From Rhodobacteraceae bacterium EL129 (GTDB lineage Bacteria; Pseudomonadota; Alphaproteobacteria; Rhodobacterales; Rhodobacteraceae): DNA of 64,000 nt. This document shows positions 8,108 through 16,831 of the stretch, one piece after another. Made by a program: the position numbers and the translations under genes. The stretch covers positions 1,814,996 through 1,878,995 of the forward strand of contig ONZJ01000002.1 in NCBI GenBank assembly GCA_900313005.1, read 5' to 3'. The notes under the pieces were generated by a model. That model had not been told where the DNA came from. It searched no databases and worked only from the letters and a program-made list of their open reading frames with translations. Within the stretch, counting starts at the first letter, position 1; the number at the start of each line of letters is the position of its first letter.

Positions 8108-8366
8108 TTTGGCTTGAAAAACTTACCTAATGCACAGCGAACCGAATATTTGTGGCGAAACCCTGTATCTAGGCGGTAAAAGCATCTGAAATATCAAAGG
8201 CGCGTGTTGCGACCACGTGGCCGCGTTGGTCAAATCTGCTGCTTCACCCAAGACATGTCCTCGCCATGCTGCCCACCCTGTTGCAGATCGAACAGAACAG
8301 GATGCTCAGAGACCGCAGGTATCGCTTTCGCTTTGGCAAGCGTGCAGTGGCGCGCTAGGTATCCTC

Positions 8367-10607
8367 ATGGACGTATCGGAACAAAGTCAAATGACAGATC
8401 AGACCCTTCGGGTTTTTTGCGCTGATCCTTTGATCTGTTCAGATGCGGGTTCAGTCCCGCTCAGGCTGTTGGACAGTCTGCGCGACACTGCCTCTTTGGA
8501 TGATGACCTCATCATTCGATTCGACCACGACCTGCAACATCATGCGCAATATCCGGCCTCAGAGCTGTTGTATCACACGTATTACGCGGCTCAGATGCCC
8601 AGCCAAGCCACCTTGTCCGCGATGGCCGAAACGGCGATCAAACATCAAAACACCGAAATGGCTGCCGATCGGTTGAGATTTCAGATTGAGAGCGCCCCGC
8701 AGAATCTTCATGCACGGCTGCGCCTGGTACAGGTTCACATCGGCGCGGGTGATTTTTCAGAAGCTTTGGCCCAACTCGGACTGTTGAAAGACTGGCCCGA
8801 TGATCCTCGAGTTCAACGCATCACGGCCACGGTCTATGCCGCCACCGGAGAGGTCAAACGCGCCCTCGCCTTTCTGGACGCTGCCCTTTCAAAGCAACCA
8901 GACCAGATTGAGTTGCAGATCGAACGCTTCCGGATTCTCAGCCGGTCGGGTCATCGACACGAGGCGGAAACCGGGCTCAAGGCCATTGTGCAGGCTCATC
9001 CAGAGCGGCCTGCGCCACGCAGACAGCTTGCGCAAAGCCTCATGATCTGGAGAGATTACAACGCAGCACTTGCGCAATGGCGCGCAATCCTTGCACTCCT
9101 CCCCACTGATAAGGCTGCCCAGTTCGGCACCCTGCGATGTCTGTTTGAAACATCTGATGCTTCCGAAGCACAGGCCTTTTTGGACACGATCTCGCCCGAT
9201 CTAGATCGGGCATCAATCTGGCAATTTCAAATCTGGCTGTTGATCGCAAATCACAAAAAAGAAGAAGCCTTGGCGTATATTGACCACCTCATTCAATCAG
9301 GATCGACACGTGTTCTAAGCCCCGCTGAAACGCAAGCGCTGCTACTCGAAAAAGTAAAGCTTCTGATTAGCGTCGCCAAAATTCCGACGACGCCGGAGCA
9401 TCGCAAGACGGTAGATGAGGTGTTCACCCAGATCCTGGACCTACGACCGATAACCGCGACGATCCGTAAACACTATGCGGATGCGCTGATCAAAACGGGC
9501 CGCTTCAAAGAGGCATCGGCGCAGATTAATCTACTGCCCGATCAGCCGGAAGAGCTGATCACCTCGTTGCATATCTGGAACAATGTGCAGGACGGGGACG
9601 TGGCAGCGGCCAAATCCAGGTGGGCTGCCTTCACGGCAAAGCAGTTCCTGCTAAGCCAGCAGCCAAGCCCTCCTGATCGCCTGACGCGCATTGACGAGTT
9701 GCCCATCGCTGACCGCGACGGGGCGATCACCCTCTTCACCACGATCAAGAATGAACGCAACCGCCTGCCCTGGTTTTTGATGTATTATCGGTCTCTTGGC
9801 GTGTCACGTTTCGTGGTCATCGACAATTGTTCCACCGATCAAAGTCGCGCTTATCTTCAGAATCAGCCCGATGTGCATCTCTATCTGGCGCGTGACAGTT
9901 TCGCTGAGGGATGTTCAGGGGTGAGATGGATCAATGAGCTGACCAAGACCTTCGCGACGCGCGGTTGGGTTTTATACGCCGATGTCGACGAGGCTTTGGT
10001 ATTTCCCGGTGTCGAAACTCATGACCTTCATAAGTTGACCACCTATATGGACCGGCATGACCAGGAAGCGCTAGGGGGGTTCATGCTGGATATGTTTGCG
10101 GACCCGGCCCATCCCCCTTCCCCGATGAGTGACCGCTTTTCCTATGTCGACGAATACCGGCTTTTTGAGAACAGCTATGACAGCTTTCCCAATAAGAACT
10201 GCCCCTATTATATTCAGCACGGGGGTGTGCGACGGCATTTTGGCGGGCTTGAAACGCTCACCAAGACCCCGTTGTTCCGAGGCGGGCGTGACATCGCGCT
10301 GAGATACAGCAGCCATGTGATTTCGCCAGCGACCTTGTCAGATGTCACCTGCGCCCTCTTGCATTACAAATTCATTGACCAGGCTGCGGAGGCCTTCTCA
10401 GATGATCTGGATAACGGCACACGAAGCGGCAAGAACCAGGCCAGATACCGCAACTACCTCGAACACCTGGAAGAAGGACACCCCCGGATGAAAGCCGACC
10501 CCGACAAAATTATTCGTTTTGAGGATAGTGTCCAGCTGTCCCAATTGGGGTTGATCACCTGCCCGGACCGGTTTGCAAAACAGATTGGGGATCGGCATGG
10601 CTACTGA
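8367..10607 (+). CDS. TPR-repeat protein fused to a family-2-type glycosyltransferase domain
   Basis: About 746 residues from ATG 8367 (alternative ATG 8391). The first ~400 residues are helical TPR-like repeats (for example QNLHARLRLVQVHIGAGDF and SGHRHEAETGLKAIVQAHPE). From about residue 450 a GT-A fold domain begins: ITLFTTIKNERNRLPWFL, then VVIDNCSTDQS (nucleotide-binding strand) and WVLYADVDEALVF (DxD-type metal/donor motif, about residue 536). This architecture is seen in bacterial capsule and glycan loci, often beside sulfotransferases, as here. The next gene starts within its stop region (11-bp overlap), so the two are translationally coupled. Donor and acceptor sugars are unknown. 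Confidence 0.8.
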   Translation: MDVSEQSQMTDQTLRVFCADPLICSDAGSVPLRLLDSLRDTASLDDDLIIRFDHDLQHHAQYPASELLYHTYYAAQMPSQATLSAMAETAIKHQNTEMAADRLRFQIESAPQNLHARLRLVQVHIGAGDFSEALAQLGLLKDWPDDPRVQRITATVYAATGEVKRALAFLDAALSKQPDQIELQIERFRILSRSGHRHEAETGLKAIVQAHPERPAPRRQLAQSLMIWRDYNAALAQWRAILALLPTDKAAQFGTLRCLFETSDASEAQAFLDTISPDLDRASIWQFQIWLLIANHKKEEALAYIDHLIQSGSTRVLSPAETQALLLEKVKLLISVAKIPTTPEHRKTVDEVFTQILDLRPITATIRKHYADALIKTGRFKEASAQINLLPDQPEELITSLHIWNNVQDGDVAAAKSRWAAFTAKQFLLSQQPSPPDRLTRIDELPIADRDGAITLFTTIKNERNRLPWFLMYYRSLGVSRFVVIDNCSTDQSRAYLQNQPDVHLYLARDSFAEGCSGVRWINELTKTFATRGWVLYADVDEALVFPGVETHDLHKLTTYMDRHDQEALGGFMLDMFADPAHPPSPMSDRFSYVDEYRLFENSYDSFPNKNCPYYIQHGGVRRHFGGLETLTKTPLFRGGRDIALRYSSHVISPATLSDVTCALLHYKFIDQAAEAFSDDLDNGTRSGKNQARYRNYLEHLEEGHPRMKADPDKIIRFEDSVQLSQLGLITCPDRFAKQIGDRHGY

Positions 10608-11265
10608 TGATCCTCGGATGAGGTCAACGGAACAGCCCGATGCCGCGTTCGAAGCGCGATTTACAAAATGTAAATGGCTCGAACCAAACGCACATAATCT
10701 TACCATTGGAAAAGATCCCAAATTTATCTGGTATCGCAATGCAAAAGTTGGAACACGAACCTGTCTTGCCACTTTGGATCAGGCAGGTATCTCCTATCAG
10801 GTGCGCCAAGCCTTCAGATGCAACTATGCGCCCGAGACGCCCGAGGCCTATTTCAAGTTCGCATTCGTCCGCAACCCCTGGGACCGGCTAGTCTCGTTTT
10901 GGCTGAACAAACTGAAGCCCGGCAAAAAGCAATTCCTCTTTGATCCCGGCATCGACCATCAGAACTTTGGCGACGTTGTGCGTTATCTTAACAATTTTGA
11001 TCTGGCGACATGTGATGCGCATTTTCGTCTTCAGACGCGCCTTGTGCCTCTGGCAAAGCTTGATTTCATCGGTCGGTTCGAAACCTACGAGGCCGACCTT
11101 CGCACTATCCTCGGCCGCTTAGGCATTGAAACGTCAGCCCCCATTGAGCGACGCAATTCGACCAAGGATCGCCTGCCCTACCAAAGCTACTACACACCTG
11201 AATTGGTCGACATCGTCGCTGAGCTTTACAAAGACGATATCGATGCTTTGGGGTACAAGTTTTGA
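10597..11265 (+). CDS. Sulfotransferase family protein (carbohydrate sulfotransferase-like)
   Basis: 222 residues from ATG 10597, which has GGGGA 5 bp upstream and overlaps the end of the glycosyltransferase gene. It matches the Golgi-type carbohydrate sulfotransferase (Sulfotransfer_2) pattern. FIWYRNAKVGTRTCL holds the 5'-phosphosulfate-binding loop and FAFVRNPWDRLVSFW the 3'-phosphate-binding motif for PAPS. Expected role: transfer of sulfate from PAPS to a sugar hydroxyl, plausibly on the product of the coupled glycosyltransferase. A 16-bp inverted repeat (TTTGACG-CA-CGTCAAA, 11269-11284) separates it from the convergent next gene. Confidence 0.82.
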   Translation: MATDDPRMRSTEQPDAAFEARFTKCKWLEPNAHNLTIGKDPKFIWYRNAKVGTRTCLATLDQAGISYQVRQAFRCNYAPETPEAYFKFAFVRNPWDRLVSFWLNKLKPGKKQFLFDPGIDHQNFGDVVRYLNNFDLATCDAHFRLQTRLVPLAKLDFIGRFETYEADLRTILGRLGIETSAPIERRNSTKDRLPYQSYYTPELVDIVAELYKDDIDALGYKF

Positions 11266-11279
11266 TGGTTTGACGCACG

Positions 11280-12335
11280 TCAAAGGCTTTGGCGCTCTTT
11301 TGTTGTCAATCCGGGCAATGCCAACTGCACTTCGCCCGGCCAGAGGTTGAGAAACGTCAGGTTGGACGCAACTGCCGCATGGCCCACATAGACATCCTCC
11401 AGCCCGACTGCCGCCAGATCGAAAAAGGCCTGCATGGCAATATACATGTAAGCGCAGGCCGATAGCCCTTGAGGGCCCAGGATGTACCCTGCCCCGCCAG
11501 CGGCGTATTCGCGCGGTAACGGGTACTGATACCCACGCATGTTTACGGAAGGATCAGCACATTTCCCAACATGCCACCCGTGCCATTGCTTTTTATGCAA
11601 ATGAGTTCCCACCAACCGCCCGGCGAACGCGGCCTTTGCGCCAATGACCCTATTGGCACAGGCATTGAATGTTGCCGCGTCCTGCAACAGCAGGTTGTCG
11701 TCTACCTTGATGACCATCTGAGGGGCCGCGATCAAATCAAGCAGCATATACGCGTAAAATAGCTTGCGATGCAGATGCTCATACGTGTCGGGTGTCGGCA
11801 CCTGCAGGGTTTGCCCGTCATAGGACAGCGACAAGCCAATTTCGGCTTCGCCGCGCGTGTGTGTATCCCCCAGCAAAACGATGTGGTGATATCGGTCATC
11901 AGCATGGTTTTCAAATGATGCAAGACACGCTTTTGTTTCGCTCAACCGGTGATGACAGCTGGTGTGCAAAATCACCCGCTTGCCTGCGCAATCCTGCCGG
12001 ATCTGGTCTACATCAGCGGTGTATTGCAGCACCAACAGGTCGCCCAGAAAGACCCGTAAATGTTCATTTTCTGGAAAGAGAGAAAAAGCATCACGAAGTT
12101 GCGGCAAGGATGCGCAGAGTTGCGCAGAATCTGATATCCCCACGAGATCTTCGAGCGCCTGCAATTGGGCCGTGGCCCCGTTGTAGGAAAAGTGATTGTG
12201 ATAATGCCGCGGCGTATTCAGCCTTTGATCCATCGGGATGCTGTCAAGCTCGTCTTCCTGACGCTTCACATAGGCGGCGACTTGTTCTCGCGATTTTTCG
12301 ATCAGCGAAACGGCCGCTCGCTCCAGGCTGGTCAT
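11280..12335 (-). CDS. GT31-like (beta-1,3-galactosyltransferase-like) glycosyltransferase
   Basis: 351 residues from ATG 12335; an in-frame GTG 63 bp upstream is less likely. The C-terminal half carries the hallmark order of GT31 beta-3-glycosyltransferases: VIKVDDNLLL (DxD-type metal site), EYAAGGAGYILGPQGL (acceptor-side GG motif), and LEDVYVGHAA, the EDVYVG signature of that family. The N-terminal ~140 residues are helical and not recognised. GT31 is mainly described in eukaryotes, with scattered bacterial members, so a horizontally acquired gene is plausible. It lies on the opposite strand from its neighbours inside the sulfotransferase island. Confidence 0.7.
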   Translation of the reverse strand: MTSLERAAVSLIEKSREQVAAYVKRQEDELDSIPMDQRLNTPRHYHNHFSYNGATAQLQALEDLVGISDSAQLCASLPQLRDAFSLFPENEHLRVFLGDLLVLQYTADVDQIRQDCAGKRVILHTSCHHRLSETKACLASFENHADDRYHHIVLLGDTHTRGEAEIGLSLSYDGQTLQVPTPDTYEHLHRKLFYAYMLLDLIAAPQMVIKVDDNLLLQDAATFNACANRVIGAKAAFAGRLVGTHLHKKQWHGWHVGKCADPSVNMRGYQYPLPREYAAGGAGYILGPQGLSACAYMYIAMQAFFDLAAVGLEDVYVGHAAVASNLTFLNLWPGEVQLALPGLTTKERQSL

Positions 12336-12623
12336 AGAAAAAGCCCCGTCCGTATGAGCCAGGCGCGATCGCTTTCGCTTTGGGCCCCTCGAATACACTT
12401 AGCATCCTTCACAAGATCAATCACTTTCAGCGTCGGGTTTCCCAATGGTAGATGTCCCAGGTTTTAAGGTCAGGGTTGAATAGTATAGATGATGCAGTCG
12501 CACCGCGCGACCTTACGCCCGTGAGACACCACAACCAACTGTTTTGTCCCTTCCAACCGCACCCGATTCTGAATTTCAACCTTCGCTCCTCGCTTGAACG
12601 CTTAATGTGATTGGCGTAGCTAA

Positions 12624-13394
12624 ATGCCACACACTCTGCAAAGGAGCCGCGCCATTTCATCGTCCCCCCCCTCCAATGATCCATCAGCGGGCCCGGCATC
12701 CAAAGGGTTGTCCTATGATCATATCTTTATCATCACCTATGGCCGTACAGGCTCGACGCTGCTGCAGGGATTGCTGAACACGACAGATGGCGTGTTGGTT
12801 CGAGGCGAAAACAACAATATCACCTTCAACCTGTTCGAAGCCTATGAGGCCCTGACAGTCGCCAAAGACCGTATTGGCGAACGTTCGATCCCGGTCAACA
12901 AACCTTGGTATGGGTTACACGCCGTTGATACGGACGCTTTCGTGGATGACCTGCGTCACACGATGACACGGGCCTTGCTGTCGGACCGCGCCGAGGACGA
13001 CGATATCAAATGCTTTGGCTTCAAGGAAATTCGCCATCCCGAGATGGGCGAAAAACTGGCCGCATACCTGGAGTTTCTGACGCTGCTGTTTCCAAACCCT
13101 GCGTTTATATTTTTATCGCGTGATCTGGCGCAGGTGTCCCAAAGCGCCTGGTGGGCTCATGAAGACAAGGACTGGGTGTATGATACCCTGCAAACCTACG
13201 AAACGCGGGCCCGCGCCTTTGCGGCCGGACGATCAAATTGCTTCTTGATCGACTATAGCGACGTCACCGGTCAGACACCAAAACTGCGCGCACTGTTCGA
13301 GTTTTTGGGGGCACCCTACATCCAGGCGGACGTGGATCGCACCTTGTCGACCCCTCACAGCTACTCCGCTAAAAACCCAGAAGAACAGGGCTGA
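12624..13394 (+). CDS. Sulfotransferase-like protein
   Basis: 256 residues. After a Ser/Pro-rich leader of about 30 residues comes IFIITYGRTGSTLLQGLLN, a PAPS 5'-phosphosulfate loop of the sulfotransferase superfamily. AFIFLSRDLAQVSQSAWW aligns with the 3'-phosphate strand and helix. The C-terminal part (CFLIDYSDVTG, LRALFEFLGAP) is typical of the fold. No strong ribosome-binding site is visible before ATG 12624, so the start is uncertain. The 288 bp upstream (12336-12623) hold no other gene. Substrate unknown. Confidence 0.72.
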   Translation: MPHTLQRSRAISSSPPSNDPSAGPASKGLSYDHIFIITYGRTGSTLLQGLLNTTDGVLVRGENNNITFNLFEAYEALTVAKDRIGERSIPVNKPWYGLHAVDTDAFVDDLRHTMTRALLSDRAEDDDIKCFGFKEIRHPEMGEKLAAYLEFLTLLFPNPAFIFLSRDLAQVSQSAWWAHEDKDWVYDTLQTYETRARAFAAGRSNCFLIDYSDVTGQTPKLRALFEFLGAPYIQADVDRTLSTPHSYSAKNPEEQG

Positions 13395-13442
13395 AAACCT
13401 CACCTGCGTTTGCCCCTGACCCATCTTTGTTGGAGCACCACC

Positions 13443-14255
13443 TTGAAGGCTGACAAACCCACATTCATCCTCGGCCTTGGAGCCCAAAAAGCCGGGACAT
13501 CCTGGTTGCGCGCGCAACTGAACAAATGCGCTCCGGTCAATATGGGCTTTGTGAAAGAATATCACGTCTGGGACTATGTCCATCTTTTTTCAGAGGCTTG
13601 GCGAGCAAAGGTCAATGCAAATACAGCTGAGATCAAAAATCCAATTCAAGTTGAGATGCGACACGTAGCTGGCGCTTATGAGAGGTACTTCACCTCACTG
13701 ATCCGCAATGAAATCAGGTTTACAGGCGACATTACCCCCTCTTACGCCGGATTGAATGCCAGTCAGCTCTCCGAGATCAAAGGCAAGCTCGAGCATGCAG
13801 GGTTTCGCGTGAAAGTGATCTTTGTGATGCGCGATCCCGCCGAGCGGAATTGGAGTGCGATGCGCATGTTGCACCGCGAAGGTCAGCTCGCCATTCGCGA
13901 TGCTTCGCAAGAAGAGTTGCTGGAGCGGTTTGCCTTCTTTATCCAAAGGCAGAATATGATAACGCGCACCCGCTATGATCACACGGTCCAGGCCATCAGA
14001 GAAAGTTTTGATGAAAACGATCGCCTCTTTGCAATTTACGAAGATATGTTCAACGCAGACTTCATGGGCAGGCTGTCTGCCTTTCTCGATCTGGACCTCA
14101 ACGGGATGGATCTTCGTGAAAAGATCTACGCCGGATCGGGCATTCGCCTGCCCAAAGCGCAATACGATACCTGCCGGGATTTCCACTCTGAGGTCTATGC
14201 CTTTTGCGCCGAGGCCTTCCCAATGACCAGAGAGCTTTGGCGCTGGACGCCGTAA
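13443..14255 (+). CDS. Sulfotransferase domain protein
   Basis: About 270 residues from a TTG codon at 13443, chosen because GGAG lies 7 bp upstream and the PAPS-binding core starts shortly after. Motifs: FILGLGAQKAGTSWLRAQL (5'-phosphosulfate loop), VKVIFVMRDPAERNWSAMRM (3'-phosphate binding, RDPxxR) and RLFAIYEDMF. This is the classical heparan-type Sulfotransfer_1 layout. It follows the previous sulfotransferase by 48 bp and is probably in the same transcript. It shares little visible sequence with the other sulfotransferases here, so they are unlikely to be recent duplicates. Confidence 0.8.
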   Translation: MKADKPTFILGLGAQKAGTSWLRAQLNKCAPVNMGFVKEYHVWDYVHLFSEAWRAKVNANTAEIKNPIQVEMRHVAGAYERYFTSLIRNEIRFTGDITPSYAGLNASQLSEIKGKLEHAGFRVKVIFVMRDPAERNWSAMRMLHREGQLAIRDASQEELLERFAFFIQRQNMITRTRYDHTVQAIRESFDENDRLFAIYEDMFNADFMGRLSAFLDLDLNGMDLREKIYAGSGIRLPKAQYDTCRDFHSEVYAFCAEAFPMTRELWRWTP

Positions 14256-14266
14256 AGTCCCTCGGG

Positions 14267-15469
14267 TCAGGAAGAATTGGACAAGATCTCTTTTCTTTTG
14301 GTTGAATTCAGGCTGGGAAAATCACCATCCGGACGTGCCACATCCAGGAAGGGGCACAATACGTCCCACCCCTCGCCTTTGGTGATGTCCATCTGCACCA
14401 ACCGATGCGAGGGTTTGGAGGCAAAAAAATCTGCAACCCTGCTGTGATAGGCATCATGCGCCTCGGCCCAACTGGCGTGATGGGCATATAAGTTCGCATC
14501 CATTGAACCGGCGCGATGGGCAAACCGTTTTTTCGCAGAAACCTCACTCAGATCAGCCAGGTTTTCCATCTCGTGCAGCCGTCGGTAATGCGACGTCACA
14601 GATGTCGTCCACGGTGTCACATCGCGCGTAGTCAAAACAAACTTTGAGTTCGGGAACGTGTGGTACAGCCATTCAAAATGCTGGCTGGCGTTAATATCTG
14701 AGAAGGCGTCGAACAAGACGTAGTCGTCCTGGGACAGCAAGTTTCTGGTGATCGGGTTCAGCCAATGTACCGCGTGATACCCCAGTTGGTTCAAGGCCGA
14801 GTTCAGTGATGTGGTGCCGGTTCGGCTCAGCCCGATGCCAAATATCTTTGAAGCACTAAAATCAGGAAAATCGGGCGCCGTTATCTTTGCACAAACCCGG
14901 GTCAGAGCCTGTACTCGCGAGTGCAGCGGGTTTGGAAGAGCGTCCTGTGAAAGCTCTTTCACGGCAGGTACCAGGGCCTCGTAATCCTCAACCGCCAACA
15001 GCATCTCAGAAAGAAGGACGGATTTTGCCGCCGTTTCAAAGGCGGATAACGGTTGCCTGTCCTCGATCAGCTGCCTGATCTGGTGCAGGTATTCAAACCT
15101 CGACGACCCAATGCAGACATATTGAACCGTGCGCATCAGAGTGTCGGCGACATGAGGCGAAACTGACTGTGCGCGCGCAAGTTTAAAAAGCTCAGGCAAG
15201 GCGCGGTGTGCAGCTTCCAGATCGTTCCAAGCATTGAAAAACAGTTCGAGAGAGCGTGGAAATATCGCGTTGGGTGTGATCTTCAAAAGTGCCTTCAGGT
15301 GGGTCCTTACGGTGGGCCGGTCTCCAAGCGTGCGCGCCACCCGTAGCATCCCCTCAACCGGAGCCGCATGAGTGGGGTGTTTTTCCGCCAGACGGGCGAA
15401 ATGGGCGTTGGCATCCTCAAACTGGCGCTGCGCCAGCAAGGCATTGCCCACATCAATTTCTGTTTTCAT
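14267..15469 (-). CDS. TPR-containing sulfotransferase (Sulfotransfer_4-like)
   Basis: 400 residues from ATG 15469 (a TTG frame reaches 15523). An N-terminal helical TPR-like region (about 1-200) is followed by a P-loop-type sulfotransferase domain: KIFGIGLSRTGTTSLNSAL, AVHWLNP, FPNSKFVLTTRDVTPW and SHRLVQMDITKGEGWDVL. The GLSRTGTTSL pattern marks the Sulfotransfer_4 group, distinct from the other three here. It is convergent with the preceding sulfotransferase (11 bp between stops). It closes the island of four sulfotransferase-type genes. Confidence 0.8.
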   Translation of the reverse strand: MKTEIDVGNALLAQRQFEDANAHFARLAEKHPTHAAPVEGMLRVARTLGDRPTVRTHLKALLKITPNAIFPRSLELFFNAWNDLEAAHRALPELFKLARAQSVSPHVADTLMRTVQYVCIGSSRFEYLHQIRQLIEDRQPLSAFETAAKSVLLSEMLLAVEDYEALVPAVKELSQDALPNPLHSRVQALTRVCAKITAPDFPDFSASKIFGIGLSRTGTTSLNSALNQLGYHAVHWLNPITRNLLSQDDYVLFDAFSDINASQHFEWLYHTFPNSKFVLTTRDVTPWTTSVTSHYRRLHEMENLADLSEVSAKKRFAHRAGSMDANLYAHHASWAEAHDAYHSRVADFFASKPSHRLVQMDITKGEGWDVLCPFLDVARPDGDFPSLNSTKRKEILSNSS

Positions 15470-15594
15470 GTCAGCCAAACCGTCGCCCCCTGCCAAAGCC
15501 GTGAACGCGTTGACATCCCACAACGTCCAGATAACACCGGGTGATCCGACGTGAAAAGGGCCGAGCGCACCATAGCTTCTGGAAACGCACTTTT

Positions 15595-16719
15595 CTACGC
15601 GGCCAACTGCTTGAGATACACGCTGACCTTTTCAAGACCTGCGCGCAGGACCTCAGGGTCGTTGGCATATCCGATGCGCAGCCACCCTTCCATATGCATG
15701 ACAGATCCCGGCGTGAACATCACGCCTGTCTCTTTCAACAGTCCGACGCAAAAATCACGGGACGGCATATCGAAACCGTACTTCAGCAAGGCTGTGGTCC
15801 CCGCTTGGGGTTTGACATAGGTGATATGTGGTTCCGCTGCGACCCATGCGTCAAGAATGGCAAGATTTCCGCGGGTGATGCGGTGCGTGCGTTCCAGGAT
15901 GCGGTCTTTGTGTTCCAGTGCAAGCGCGGCAAAATAGTCATCCAGCATGCCCACACTAATCGTGGTGTAGTCACGGTGCACTGAAACCGCCTCTAACAAC
16001 TCGGGCGCGGCGGCGATCCACCCCAAACGCAAGCCCGCCAATGAAAACGTTTTGGACATTCCCGCCACGCTGACCCCACGTTCATAAAGATCGGCAATTG
16101 CCGGAGAAAAACCGTCACCCTCCTGGGCTGTGCCGCGGTACACCTCGTCACACAGGATCCACGCGTCGCTTTTCCGGGCGATGGCGATGAACTGTTCCAG
16201 ATACCCTGCATCCATCAACGCCCCAGTGGGATTGTTGGGGTTGTTGATGGCAATCAGTTTGGTCTCGGGTCGGATCAGCCGGGCAAATTCGTCCAGATCA
16301 GGCAGAAACCCGTTTTCCGGGCGCAGCTCAAGAATATCCACAGTGGCCCCATAGCTTTCGGGGATGGAGTAGTGTTGCTGATACGTGGGCCGAACCGAAA
16401 TCACATGATCGCCCGGTTCCACCAGAGTTTCATGCACCAAAGCATTGGCCCCGATCGCCCCATGTGTGACCACAATGTTATCGCGCGTTTGGGCCGCATA
16501 AAGCGAGCAGATCGCATCTCGCAACCGGTCCGAGCCTTCGATCGCGCCATATGTCATCTTCATCGGCAAAAGGTCTTGCATCACGTCGGCATTCTTACCC
16601 GACAGTTCCAGCAACTCCGACACCGTCAGCGAGGCAACACAGGTTTCCGCCAGATTGTAGTCGCAATGGTTCTCAAATTCGTTCATCCAGATTTCGACGC
16701 CGAAGGGTTTGATCTGCAT
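15595..16719 (-). CDS. PLP-dependent class I/II aminotransferase
   Basis: 374 residues from ATG 16719, with CAGGAG 8 bp upstream. Fold-type I motifs: YGAIEGSDRLRDAI, IAINNPNNPTGA (PLP-ring binding), ILCDEVYRG and SKTFSLAGLRLGW, in which the first Lys is the expected Schiff-base residue. Related proteins include aspartate-type aminotransferases and capreomycidine-synthase-like enzymes; the substrate cannot be fixed from sequence. It is divergent from the AbrB-type membrane protein gene. Confidence 0.88.
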   Translation of the reverse strand: MQIKPFGVEIWMNEFENHCDYNLAETCVASLTVSELLELSGKNADVMQDLLPMKMTYGAIEGSDRLRDAICSLYAAQTRDNIVVTHGAIGANALVHETLVEPGDHVISVRPTYQQHYSIPESYGATVDILELRPENGFLPDLDEFARLIRPETKLIAINNPNNPTGALMDAGYLEQFIAIARKSDAWILCDEVYRGTAQEGDGFSPAIADLYERGVSVAGMSKTFSLAGLRLGWIAAAPELLEAVSVHRDYTTISVGMLDDYFAALALEHKDRILERTHRITRGNLAILDAWVAAEPHITYVKPQAGTTALLKYGFDMPSRDFCVGLLKETGVMFTPGSVMHMEGWLRIGYANDPEVLRAGLEKVSVYLKQLAA

Positions 16720-16831
16720 GGTCAGGCTCCTGAAGGTATGGACCGTTTGTCCATTCCTTAGCACCCCGCCAGCCGCACCGCGAGGATGATTTCAGCTCTG
16801 CAGCACCCCCTCTTGCGATCTGCAGATACGG

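Larger units (their letters stand above)
7764..8366. other. Gene-poor intergenic region
   Basis: About 600 bp between the divergent LacI-type and TPR-glycosyltransferase genes. No supported gene. It contains the 25-nt element copy B (8053-8077) and an interrupted palindrome (8093-8107). An open frame extends the downstream gene back to a GTG at 8217, but that extension lacks family character. Confidence 0.5.

Noticed and set aside
8217-8366. Upstream extension of the TPR-glycosyltransferase to a GTG
   Set aside because: The added residues look non-coding and no RBS precedes the GTG; ATG 8367 or 8391 fits better.
12427-12699. Minus-strand frame of 90 codons
   Set aside because: Overlaps the start of a sulfotransferase gene and lacks recognisable features.
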